Below are positions 56,101-60,391 of a stretch of 64,000 bases of DNA, piece by piece. Under the pieces are notes generated by a model. The model was given only the letters and a program-made list of their open reading frames with translations, had not been told where the DNA came from and did not search any database. The number at the start of each line of letters is the position of its first letter. Position 1 is the first letter of the stretch. The position numbers were made by a program, and so were the translations under genes. Source of the stretch: Callorhinus ursinus (taxonomy: Eukaryota; Chordata; Mammalia; Carnivora; Otariidae); contig NW_020312904.1 of NCBI RefSeq assembly GCF_003265705.1, positions 5,266,306 through 5,330,305 on the forward strand, written 5' to 3'.

Positions 56101-59100
56101 TCACACTCCAGCCAGTGTTCTTCCTCACCTTCATGTCTTTGCACATTCTGTTCCTTTGCCTGGACTGCCAGTCCAACCACTTTGATCAGTTAACTCCTAC
56201 CCAAGCTCTGATCTTTCTTAAGTGCTCGGTGCTTCCCCTCACCTTCCGATCTGTGGGGAGATCGGCTGCCGTCCATTCCCCTTCCAGCACAAGTGCATGT
56301 GGACTTGTAATCCTATGACACATTAGGGCTGAGTTGTTCCTGAATCATCCACAGTAACTCAAACGGCCACCACAGTGCCTGCCATGTAATACATGATCGA
56401 TATGTATTTGTTGAATGAATAAAAGACCTCACATTCCATGCCAGGCTGTGAACTGGAAGGATTACCTACATGGCCTCATTTGTTTAAATCCTTACACTAC
56501 CCTATCAAGTAGGCATTAGCATCCTCATTTAACAGATGGAGAAACCAGGGGTCTAATATGGGGAGAAACTTACCCCAAAGCCACATGTCTAGTAGAGGTT
56601 GCATCTGTGTGACTCCAATAAAATTAGGAGTCTTCATTCTGGGGAGCCAAAGACCAAGATGTGGGGAATGATGAAGGTCTTTATTTTTGTGAAGATTTTC
56701 AATGTGGGTTCCATGGCATATGGCCTGTCCCCATCATCTGGCAGTCCAGGCTGGCAGTGAGCACAGCTCTCACGCCTAACTTCCGGCACCTGCCACACGG
56801 ACTTGCTGTCGTTGGCTTGCAGCCTTTGTGCCCTACTGGACTGTGAGAACTTCGATGTCAGGGACCGTGTTGTAGTTACAATGTGTGTCTGCCCAGCAGA
56901 GTGCTTGGCACGTATTAGGTGCTCAGGGAACACTTGCCCTCTCCAGACCCACCAGCTTCATTCCACAGGTGTTTATGGAGCAGCGCTCTGAGCTGCAGAT
57001 ACGAGCAACAGATTAGAGCCCCAGTCACATGTTTACCTTCCAGAAAGGGAGGAGACAGTGAAGGCATAAGTCTCCAGTTTGTCAGGCAGTGACATGCTCT
57101 ATGAAGAAAAGTAAGGCAGGGTGAGTGTCAGGGACCAATCAGGGTGCCGTTGTCCTGAGGGGGTCAGGAAATGCTCCCTGAGAGGTGACGTTGGAGCGGA
57201 CACGCCAAAGGGTGCAGGTACTGTGGAGAATTCCCTGAGATGCCCAAGGCAGGCTTAGCATGTTCCTGGGCCAGCAAGGGGGCAGAGGAGAGGAATGAGG
57301 GCAGAGGGGTCTCTGGGCTTGGGGGCCGTAGCAGGACTTAGGACCGGACTGTGCATGCGGCGGAGAGCCGGCAGGGTGAGCAGAGGCGCGGTGGGCACTG
57401 ACTGGGGCTGTGCGAGCGGGCGGTGGCAACAGTGGGGGCGCCCCCAGCCCCTCGTGCGCTTCCTGTGGGGTCCGGGGAGCGGCACTGGGACGGGGCGGCG
57501 CGCGCAAGGAAAGCAGGGGCCGGGCTTGACGCCAAGGTCTGTGAAAGAAAGCCTGTCATCTCTGGACGTGGGAAAGCCGAGGAGGAGCCAGTTGAGGGCG
57601 GGGCTCGGAGGTCAGGGGCTTGACCTGGGGCTTGTTTGGTTTGACATCCAAGCCGAGATGCCCCAGAGCCCCTGCAGATGTGAGCTTGGAGGGTGTGGGA
57701 GGGCCTGGCGCTGGCGGTGTCGTGGGAATCAGCAGCAAAGAGGTGGCCTGCACCCCGAGCAAGTCCCCAGCGGTGGTGACACAGGTACCTGCCTGCTAGA
57801 TGGTGGTGCCCCCGAGAGGCAGGGGCAGCATTGGAAGTCGGTCCCCATACCTTTCGGTGCAGTGACTGCACGTAGGAGGTGCTGAGTGAATGCAGGAGTG
57901 AAGACAGATCTCTCCACAAAATCCCAAGATGTCTGAACTAGACACTTGAGTCATAGCGGGTCTCGCTTTGTTATAAATAAGGCAGATCCCGGGACATGCA
58001 GGTATGAGTGCAGCGCCTCCAGAGTCACCAGAGGAACCCGCGGCGGTGGAGTGGGGTGGGGGGTGCGGGGGCTGCATCAGGTACTGATGGAGACGAGGGA
58101 TGCTGAGGCCACATCATCGACTCTTCAAGTCTGAGACACGGGAAGTGCATTTGGGGGAAACACGGGCATTGGCCGAGACAGAGCCCATTTCAAAGCCTGA
58201 GTGTCAGGCACTTGCTGTTTGACCTCGGGCAACAGTAATAGTAACAGACAACATGTTAGGGCACTTAGAAAACGTGCCAGGTGATTGGCATACATTAGCA
58301 TATTCAACCCTCACCACCCCCCCAGGAAGTAGGGACTTTCACCATCCCCATTTTACGGATGAGAAAATGAAAGTGTGGCCAGGTTAAAGATCTTGCCTAA
58401 GGTTACCCCAAAATGAAGTAGCAGAGCTGGGATTTGAAATTAAACAACCCGCCTCCAGGAGGGGCAGCACGGCCTCTAAATCACAAGTTTGCTCCCAGCC
58501 TCCATCTCCTCATCTGCAGGATGGGGATGGCCGTGCCCTCGTGCGGCACCACCGACTGAGCAGGCGCACCCGTGCCGCGTCCTGTGGGTACAGCAGGCAC
58601 GCAGAGCTCAGCCAGGGCTGGTTCCTCAGCACGGTCCTCAAACACCGGGCCCTGGCCTCTGGATGGCCCCTCGGGGTGCCATCCAGTACTGCACTCATTT
58701 TCCTGTAGAGAGAAGTCACCAAACATCATGAACCCTCTGTAGAAACATTGAGATCTAGATGTTTCTCTGCCCCGGAAAGCTCCAGCATCCTCTTACTTCC
58801 GGTGCTGGAAGGAGCGGTACCATAAGCAGAGGGAAGGGGAAAGATAAGCCCTTCTTGTCCCTTTTCCTGGACTCTTTGCATTAAAAGAGGGCACCGGAGA
58901 ACATGGTCTATCATTTCTTGGGAAAAACATCATGGCAAGGATATTCCTGGAGGAGCGAGGGCTCCCAAAAGCAGGAGGGGGAAGGCTGCCCCTTCCTCGT
59001 TTTGGAGACGAGTCCCTCTGTGTGGGGTTGTAAGTGTGTTGTCGTCGGGGTTCAGAAGGAAGTGCTTTGACGTGTGCGTTTTGTTTTTAGGACCCCTACT

Positions 59101-59323
59101 CTGCCTTCTTTAAAATAGACACTGACAGGGATGGCATAATCAACATGCATGATCTTCAGAGATTGCTACTGCACTTACTGTTCAATCTTAAAGATGAAGA
59201 CTTTGAGCGTTTCCTGGGCCTTCTTGGCTTGAGACTCAGCGTCACTCTAAATTATCGGGAATTTCGAAATCTGTGTGAGAAGAGACCATTCGGAACAGAT
59301 GATGTGCCTCAAAGACTCATTAG
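11741..59323 (+). CDS. EFCAB6: EFCAB6, ten internal coding exons (introns included in this span)
   Basis: Partial gene: join(11741..11851, 14259..14364, 19888..20055, 23168..23227, 23525..23685, 29008..29178, 31012..31180, 50971..51085, 53464..53597, 59091..59323). The joined exons are 1,428 bases, with one base completing an upstream codon, 475 whole codons and two bases left over; no stop or frameshift. The order and sequence match my memory of human EFCAB6 from about residue 345 to 820 of roughly 1,500 (positions approximate). The family is a string of EF-hand pairs, mostly degenerate. EFCAB6 is known as a testis-enriched partner of DJ-1/PARK7 and the androgen receptor, and it has been reported among microtubule inner proteins of ciliary doublets. 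In this segment only the loop in the last exon has a near-full set of calcium ligands. Nothing matching the preceding or following human exons was found in 1-11740 or 59324-64000, so the gene runs off both ends. Confidence 0.93.
11990..12185 (+). mobile_element. MIR
   Basis: acatagtgatttgcggttta, aaggtgggtataattattat and gcagaaatggagctcgaatg follow the MIR order (low-copy tRNA-like head, core, gaggtag, pattern of the 3' half). Diverged. Confidence 0.55.
13752..13931 (-). mobile_element. CAN SINE, antisense
   Basis: Starts with the complement of the A tail after (CT)n, then a GA-rich body and gactgactgagccacccagg at its right end. ccctggtctct before it and tcctggtctct after it look like a slightly decayed target-site duplication. 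Confidence 0.9.
14259..14364 (+). CDS. EFCAB6: EFCAB6 coding exon (window exon 2)
   Basis: The acceptor is attcttctgtag and the donor is act|gtaaga. One base completes a Ser codon, then 35 codons follow, ending in phase 0. It encodes a basic linker ([20 protein letters not shown]) and then a helix, [11 protein letters not shown]. The last two residues, Asn-Thr, are the first two positions of an EF-hand loop that continues in the next exon ([10 protein letters not shown]), so the intron cuts a loop. The human counterpart reads [11 protein letters not shown]. The 5' linker half diverges faster than the helix, as expected between EF-hand pairs. Confidence 0.9.
15305..15545 (+). mobile_element. 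MIR
   Basis: attgagtgcttaacaatgtg, ccaggtactgtcttaagtga, gtgaggtagacactataatt, and the 3' part ctagtgagtggtggagccag follow the MIR consensus in order almost end to end. Confidence 0.85.
16410..19060 (+). mobile_element. old L1 ORF2 / 3' region, sense strand, broken
   Basis: Typical L1 reverse transcriptase-region and 3' sequence reads along the + strand: gggatttatcccaggattgc, ttattcacggacaacatgat, ccaaattgatctatagattt, gacaagttaccttaggttga. The first 190 bases (16410-16600) repeat a region (complex aaaatcagt...aatatacctaataaaaatat) that recurs further on at 17310-17475, so at least two fragments or a rearrangement are present. Many stops; no intact open frame. Confidence 0.8.
19170..19260 (+). 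mobile_element. MIR remnant
   Basis: acatactgctttatgactta, gtcacattaatagtcacagt and gtgagagaggtagggattct resemble the MIR core. Short and diverged. Confidence 0.45.
19888..20055 (+). CDS. EFCAB6: EFCAB6 coding exon (window exon 3)
   Basis: The acceptor is actctcatgctcag and the donor is aag|gtgagt (near consensus). There are 56 codons, phase 0 at both ends. It contains one EF-hand pair. The first loop starts in the previous exon and here reads [10 protein letters not shown] (Asp at 5, Gly at 6, Ile at 8, Glu at 12; Lys at 3). The helix [24 protein letters not shown] leads to a second loop, [12 protein letters not shown], with no acidic residue at positions 3, 5 or 12 and so probably no calcium. 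The exon ends ELLEENPK. The human region (MLDPGDTGVVN, EEN) matches closely. It lies downstream of a long L1-rich intron; the next exon is 3.1 kb away. Confidence 0.94.
20196..20399 (-). mobile_element. CAN SINE, antisense, with target-site duplication
   Basis: GA-rich body with a gcatgcatgcatgc expansion and the complement of the head ending accagctgagccaccacgtg. The repeat taattttcatttt at 20183-20195 recurs from 20400. Confidence 0.9.
20994..21486 (+). mobile_element. carnivore L1 3'-UTR end, 5'-truncated insertion
   Basis: Two related units in tandem (ggttgctggagtgg... and gagggttctagaggggagg...), each with gggtgatagacatt / ggtcatgggtattaaggagg and a tgttatacgcaaacaatgaa-type segment. 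This is the tandem 3'-UTR layout typical of carnivore L1, ending in an A-rich tail. aaaagtaagtcccag at 20979-20993 recurs at 21487-21500, a target-site duplication. A run of 15 G lies at 21036-21050 and an (AAG)n tract near 21172. Confidence 0.85.
22975..23125 (+). mobile_element. MIR fragment
   Basis: tatgatccccatttccagat, ggagcaacctcaattgctca and ggggcaaagctagaaagtcc fit the 3' half of MIR. It ends about 40 bases before the 60-base exon. Confidence 0.6.
23168..23227 (+). CDS. EFCAB6: EFCAB6 60-base coding exon (window exon 4)
   Basis: A very short exon of exactly 20 codons, phase 0 on both sides, so skipping it would keep the frame. The acceptor is a strong pyrimidine tract ending cccaattag and the donor is tca|gtaagt. 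It encodes a linker, [12 protein letters not shown], then PLLLAWDS. The human protein has 20 residues at this place (MRKTSPCTDAK, then FLLAWDS), which supports a real exon although the stretch is too short to be found by open-reading-frame length. The next exon starts only 297 bases downstream, and a CAN SINE fills most of that intron. Confidence 0.87.
23289..23485 (+). mobile_element. CAN SINE, 39 bases upstream of a splice acceptor
   Basis: Head ggggcgcctgggtggctcag, body ctccctgctccgcgggaagc, (aaat)n and an A tail. Flanks aaaggtactgctta (left) and aaaaggtaccgctt (right) are a duplication with one change. It occupies about two thirds of the 297-base intron between window exons 4 and 5, in the sense orientation of the gene. 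Confidence 0.93.
23525..23685 (+). CDS. EFCAB6: EFCAB6 coding exon (window exon 5)
   Basis: The acceptor is tttgttttttgtgttag and the donor is gaa|gtaagt. There are 53 codons plus two bases. It encodes [20 protein letters not shown], then the loop [12 protein letters not shown] and the helix [18 protein letters not shown]. The loop has Asp at position 1 and Gly at 6 but Thr at 5 and Asn at 12, so calcium binding looks weak or lost. Loop and exiting helix are nearly identical to human EFCAB6 ([17 protein letters not shown]). A CAN SINE ends 39 bases before the acceptor, so branch point and pyrimidine tract must lie in that short stretch. Confidence 0.94.
23810..23990 (+). mobile_element. MIR
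   Basis: gttctt-cttgcaacagcact region, tggataaggacgccgaggtc and catagctaggaggctgtgga follow MIR order (core, gaggaaactgag-like, cagctagtaagtgg-like). Confidence 0.65.
25766..25854 (+). pseudogene. 5S rRNA 3'-truncated, tail-less retropseudogene
   Basis: The first 89 bases of 5S rRNA (gtctacagccacaccaccct ... ggttagtccttggatgggag) with five differences from the mammalian gene; three are losses at CpG sites. It stops inside the internal C box and has no poly(A) tail. A perfect 17-base target-site duplication, aggaagcacagaggagt, flanks it at 25751-25767 and 25853-25869, overlapping two bases of the insert at each end. The missing 3' third rules out a working 5S gene. Confidence 0.95.
26396..26443. 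repeat. (GAAT)n simple repeat
   Basis: gaatgaatgaatga, interrupted by gggagggag, then further gaat units. Confidence 0.9.
26490..26655 (+). mobile_element. L2 fragment
   Basis: agatctgatcatgttaaaac, cctgcttaaaacaccctggt and ccagtggcttcccaggcccc match the typical L2 3' region order. Confidence 0.6.
26656..26800 (-). mobile_element. MIR, antisense
   Basis: ctggctctgcagccagactg, ctgtgcacttgggcaagtta and ctccgagcctcaatttcctc are the complement-strand signature of MIR. Confidence 0.75.
28139..28364 (-). mobile_element. CAN SINE, antisense
   Basis: agatcttatttatttgagag at its left, a CACACA-bearing body and ccaactgagccacccaggtg at its right end. The flanks look like an imperfect duplication (aaactgcacat / agactgtacac). 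Confidence 0.9.
28365..28988 (-). mobile_element. old L1 3' region, antisense, abutting exon 6
   Basis: agtactcatttggtgggcat, gtttccagtgtttggctctt, tgtcttgggtagatgcccag and actttagccaacctaatggg read as the complement of an L1M 3' region. Similarity ends about 20 bases before the acceptor of the exon at 29008. Confidence 0.75.
29008..29178 (+). CDS. EFCAB6: EFCAB6 coding exon (window exon 6)
   Basis: The acceptor is ttaaaattcag and the donor is gagag|gtaaag. One base completes a Lys codon, then 56 codons plus two bases. It encodes [19 protein letters not shown], a degenerate EF-hand, then a Pro/Val-rich linker ([18 protein letters not shown]) and a charged tail ([10 protein letters not shown]). 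I chose the first AG (29006-29007) because the residues it adds, KLCSK, match human EFCAB6. A second AG nine bases further on (29015-29016) would also stay in frame. The intron side directly abuts antisense L1 sequence. Confidence 0.92.
29179..31011 (+). other. EFCAB6 intron between window exons 6 and 7
   Basis: 1,833 bases. Contains a carnivore L1 3' end (29490-29745), a poly-C tract near 30405 and a C/CA tract near 30467-30488. No gene or other repeat recognised in 29750-31011. Confidence 0.8.
29490..29745 (+). mobile_element. carnivore L1 3'-UTR fragment
   Basis: aggcaaaccatgagagactg, gaaacaaactgagggttgct, aactgggtgacaggcattaa, gagcactgggtgttatatgc and aataatacactatatgttaa are the carnivore L1 3'-UTR in order. 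It has the same family features as the copy at 20994 but no A tail. Confidence 0.85.
31012..31180 (+). CDS. EFCAB6: EFCAB6 coding exon (window exon 7)
   Basis: The acceptor is gattgtgattgtag, with a purine-interrupted and so rather weak tract; the donor is aag|gtagga. One base completes an Arg codon, then 56 codons, ending in phase 0. It encodes a charged linker ([18 protein letters not shown]), a helix ([23 protein letters not shown]) and a loop, [12 protein letters not shown], followed by FKK. The loop keeps Glu at 3, Asn at 5, Gly at 6, Ile at 8 and Asp at 12, a partial ligand set. The human match is clear ([26 protein letters not shown]). The next coding exon is 19.8 kb downstream. Confidence 0.93.
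32690..33480 (+). mobile_element. L2 (LINE-2) 3' region
   Basis: ttgactctctcctcttctcc, agccattgctgcctcactgg, agcagccagagtcacactct and, at the 3' end, aggtgcttggcacaaaacag with gactgaatgaatgg match L2 in order. The long open frames over this piece follow from its C-rich composition and are not a gene. Confidence 0.65.
34191..34292 (+). repeat. 20-base-period minisatellite, about five units
   Basis: Units start at 34191, 34211, 34231, 34251 and 34271: gggcgagctgggtgaaagat, gggcgagctgggtgtaatat, a diverged unit, gcgctagctgggttgcagta and aggctagctgggtgtgattg. The shared core is agctgggtg. Confidence 0.8.
36690..37150 (+). mobile_element. L1 3' end, sense strand
   Basis: gacaacatggacggatttca, attatgctaagtgaaataaa, cttacatatggaatctaaaa, gtgacagatggtaactagac and atatacctgaaactaatagg are hallmark L1M 3'-end sequences, ending in an A-rich tail. 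Confidence 0.9.
38180..39470 (-). mobile_element. old L1, antisense
   Basis: ctttctaatttcttgagaca, tgccctctaggtacaggctt, acaagttttggtatatcatt, tttaatttccacacagttgg and gtcaattagattgatttcat are complement-strand L1 ORF2 landmarks. Strongly diverged. Confidence 0.75.
39830..40130. repeat. dispersed repeat shared with 7120-7390
   Basis: ctttctcagactttgcttgt, cagttttgaagattactggc, tgattagaccagggtaatgt, ggaagaccacagaggtaaag and tgacctttgatcacctggct parallel the earlier copy in order and orientation. Confidence 0.6.
40340..42540 (-). mobile_element. old L1, antisense
   Basis: ttgatcttttttataaaaca, ctgtgttttcattgattttc, gatatcattccattgtcttc and ctggcttctagtaagggtgt read as complement-strand L1. 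Similarity fades after 41900; the right limit is a guess. Confidence 0.6.
42560..43200 (-). mobile_element. old L1 3' region, antisense
   Basis: tctacagaatggaatcccgg, gctctatagct-like text and ccctgactactagtaaatgt fit the complement of an L1M 3' region; a CAN SINE sits inside. A run of about 22 T lies near 43127-43148. Confidence 0.55.
42733..42928 (-). mobile_element. CAN SINE, antisense, with target-site duplication
   Basis: tttaagatttatttatttat at the left, body ctccccactgagtgcagagc and right end gagccacccaggcgcccc. tgtttgctttttt flanks both sides. Confidence 0.92.
43300..43580 (+). mobile_element. L2 3' end
   Basis: atgtgggctcaacaggggca, tccccagcatctaaaacagg, ccagcatataagtgctcaat and aaatattttttgaatgaa are the standard L2 3' terminus. 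Confidence 0.75.
43630..43795 (-). mobile_element. MIR, antisense
   Basis: ctctggagccaggccaccag, gtgtgaccttgggcaagcct, ctgggcctcagttcccttat and attgttattagaattaaatg are the complement-strand MIR signature in order. Confidence 0.8.
43796..44275 (-). mobile_element. MLT1-type solitary LTR (ERVL-MaLR), antisense
   Basis: Left: tgtaacaaattaccacaaac and tctggaggccagaagcccaa. Right: agtatgacctcatcttagct, tctgcaaagaccctgttttg and acttcaacgtatcttttggg. These are the complement of an MLT1 LTR almost end to end. Non-coding relic; no internal region adjoins it. Confidence 0.85.
44560..45030 (-). mobile_element. old L1 fragment, antisense
   Basis: cttaatccatacggaattaa, cattctgttacactgatcta and atgcaatatggtttgattgg match complement-strand L1 ORF2, homologous to part of 6560-6830. 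Confidence 0.6.
46850..46975 (-). mobile_element. MIR/L2-like fragment, antisense
   Basis: gatctcctcatttgtaagat, gaatttaattaagatgatgt and gtggccagcacctagtagat resemble the complement of MIR with an adjoining 3' end. Diverged. Confidence 0.5.
47225..47800 (+). mobile_element. L1-like fragment, sense, split by a SINE
   Basis: aaatgctaaaggaaactctt and gaccaagaaggaataaggaa before the SINE, then tttaatctatgtagacatgg and caaaggacaagagtagctta after it, resemble an L1 3' region. Divergence is high; limits approximate. Confidence 0.5.
47379..47550 (+). mobile_element. CAN SINE
   Basis: Head ggggcacctgggtggttcag, body ctccctgctcagtggggagt, (CT)n and (aaat)n. Flanks aaacatgcatgtg and aaatgcatatgag look like a decayed duplication. 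Confidence 0.9.
49111..49684. repeat. (TGATGG/TGGTGA)n satellite with 100-N assembly gap
   Basis: A long run of tga, tgg and rare tgc/taa triplets, in near-perfect three-base register on both sides of exactly 100 N (49255-49354). Reading it gives Met/Val- or His-rich pseudo-proteins with no gene features. The gap length is probably a placeholder, so the true array size is unknown. Confidence 0.95.
50971..51085 (+). CDS. EFCAB6: EFCAB6 coding exon (window exon 8)
   Basis: The acceptor is tttcttccttgccag (strong) and the donor is gag|gtagct. There are 38 codons plus one base. It encodes [20 protein letters not shown], then [18 protein letters not shown]. It is the second half of the EF-hand pair begun in the previous exon: helix, then a degenerate loop around KEGMSYLDF with no acidic residue at position 1. 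[13 protein letters not shown] and [13 protein letters not shown] match human EFCAB6. The phase-0 junction with window exon 7 across the 19.8 kb intron leaves no missing residues relative to human, so I do not expect another coding exon in between. Confidence 0.95.
52105..52260 (+). mobile_element. MIR
   Basis: tattttagtgcttccagtgt, gccaggtgagttc, aggaaagtggggcccaagat and cacttgccccaggtcccaga follow the MIR order. Confidence 0.7.
52820..53050 (-). mobile_element. MIR, antisense
   Basis: ctctgtgaccttggggaagt, tgaacctccatctcttcaaa, tgtaaaatgggcaaaataat and ggttgttgaaaagaccagca are complement-strand MIR, with cagtgtccagcagataagc at its end. Confidence 0.75.
53464..53597 (+). CDS. EFCAB6: EFCAB6 coding exon (window exon 9)
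   Basis: The acceptor is tttgtgtcattgtttcag and the donor is cgg|gtaaac. Two bases complete an Asp codon, then 44 codons, ending in phase 0. It encodes a Pro/Thr-rich linker ([18 protein letters not shown]) and then a helix, [20 protein letters not shown], which enters the EF-hand pair of the next exon. The helix half is highly similar to human ([20 protein letters not shown]), while the linker half has drifted. The phase-0 join puts DPYSAFF directly after KEAFR, as in the human protein. Confidence 0.94.
55990..56435 (+). mobile_element. L2
   Basis: cttcatgtctttgcacattc, tgttcctttgcctggactgc, gtgcctgccatgtaatacat and tatttgttgaatgaataaaa match the L2 3' part and its terminus. Confidence 0.7.
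56455..56615 (+). mobile_element. MIR
   Basis: atcaagtaggcattagcatc, ctcatttaacagatggagaa and accccaaagccacatgtcta follow the MIR 3' half. Confidence 0.7.
56800..56950 (+). mobile_element. L2 3' end
   Basis: ctactggactgtgagaactt, gtcagggaccgtgttgtagt and agagtgcttggcacgtatta, ggtgctcagggaac match the L2 terminus. Confidence 0.65.
57355..57545. other. CpG-dense intronic pocket
   Basis: By eye about 20 CpG pairs fall in roughly 190 bases, including gggacggggcggcgcgcgca and cgagcgggcggtgg, against a CpG-poor background. No exon of EFCAB6 lies here. It may be a small orphan CpG island or a GC-rich old repeat; I cannot tell which. Confidence 0.6.
58235..58440 (+). mobile_element. MIR
   Basis: acgtgccaggtgattggcat, atattcaaccctcaccaccc, ccattttacggatgagaaaa and gtagcagagctgggatttga are MIR in order. 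Confidence 0.85.
59091..59323 (+). CDS. EFCAB6: EFCAB6 coding exon with canonical EF-hand (window exon 10)
   Basis: The acceptor is gtgcgttttgtttttag and the donor is tag|gtaaga. There are 77 codons plus two bases; this is the longest exon in the window. It encodes DPYSAFFKI followed by the loop [12 protein letters not shown], the only one here with Asp at positions 1, 3 and 5, Gly at 6, Ile at 8 and an acidic residue (Asp rather than the usual Glu) at 12. Asp at 12 often means weaker calcium or some magnesium binding. The exiting helix is [20 protein letters not shown], and the paired loop around [13 protein letters not shown] is degenerate. The tail runs NLCEKRPFG...PQRLI. The following human exon was not found before the window ends. 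Confidence 0.96.
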
Positions 59324-60004
59324 GTAAGAGGACAGGGCGGCTCAGCGCCTTTGCCCGCGCCCAATCCCGCGCTTCCGCCATGCCCGCAGGGTGCCAGGGG
59401 GAGCAGAATTGCCCCCTGGGAGCAATTATTTTGTCTTTTTGGTGATTCCAGAAAAATCACACAAGGACTATGCGATCAATGTAAAAAAAGCTAGAAATTA
59501 CAGGTGCAGATTAGAAGGTACAACCTCACCTAGCCACCCATAAGCATCGTGTTGGCATTTGGCATTTCACCGTGAATCATACCAGTCTTCTTTCAAGGCA
59601 CACAAATACAGATACTTACATATTTTCTCTTATAAAGTGGGGGTCAGGTGTATATGTGTGTTGCTCAGCCTTCCAAGACCTCTTGGCACCCTGCCCTTTG
59701 TCTGATCTGTGCTGGACCACTCCCGGGGGCTGCACGCTAACACTTGTCGAGAGGACACTCGTCCAGCTACTAACATGTCAGCCCACACAATCTGTGTGCA
59801 TTGGGGAACCACAGAACCCCTTATGGTAATTGATGGAAACTGAGTATCATTTCAGGCTTTTCTTGTGAATGTAAACCTATACATACACAGTTGACCCTTG
59901 AACAACACAGGATACTTCAACCCTGCCAGTTGACTTATATGTGGATTTTTTTATATACATACAGTACAGTACTATAAACGTGTTTTCTCTTCCTTACGAT
60001 TTTC

Positions 60005-60198
60005 TTTTTTTTTAAGATTATTTATTTATTTGACAGACAGAGACAGCAAGAGAGTGAACACAAGCAAGGGGAGTGGGAAAGGGAAAAGCAGGCTTCCTGC
60101 GAAGCAGGGAGCCCCATGCAGGGCTCGATCCCAGGACTCTGGGATCATGACCTGAGCCGAAGGCAGGCACTTAACAACTGAGCCACCCAGGTGCCCCT
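60005..60198 (-). mobile_element. CAN SINE, antisense, first of a tandem pair
   Basis: tttaagattatttatttatt, body ctcgatcccaggactctggg and end tgagccacccaggtgcccc. It is inserted in the Tigger copy; gattttctttt precedes it and follows it. Confidence 0.93.
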
Positions 60199-60205
60199 GA
60201 TTTTC

Positions 60206-60391
60206 TTTTTTTTTAAGATTTTCATTTATTTGAGAGAGAGAGAGATCGAAAGAGTACGAGGAAGGGGAGCAGAGGGAGAAGCAGACTCCCCGCTGAACTG
60301 GGAGCCTGATGTGGGGCTCTATCCTAGGACCCTGGGATCATGACCCAAGCCGAAGGCAGACACTTAACCCACTGAGCCACCCAGGCACCCC
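60206..60391 (-). mobile_element. CAN SINE, antisense, second of a tandem pair
   Basis: tttaagattttcatttattt, body ctctatcctaggaccctggg and end gagccacccaggcacccc. Only the short gattttcttt-type target repeat separates it from the previous SINE; cttatgattttctt follows it. Confidence 0.93.

Larger units (their letters stand above)
53598..59090 (+). other. EFCAB6 intron between window exons 9 and 10
   Basis: 5,493 bases. Contains L2 pieces (55990-56435 and 56800-56950), MIR pieces (56455-56615 and 58235-58440) and a CpG-dense pocket (57355-57545). 53600-55950 and 58450-59090 show nothing I can identify. Confidence 0.8.
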
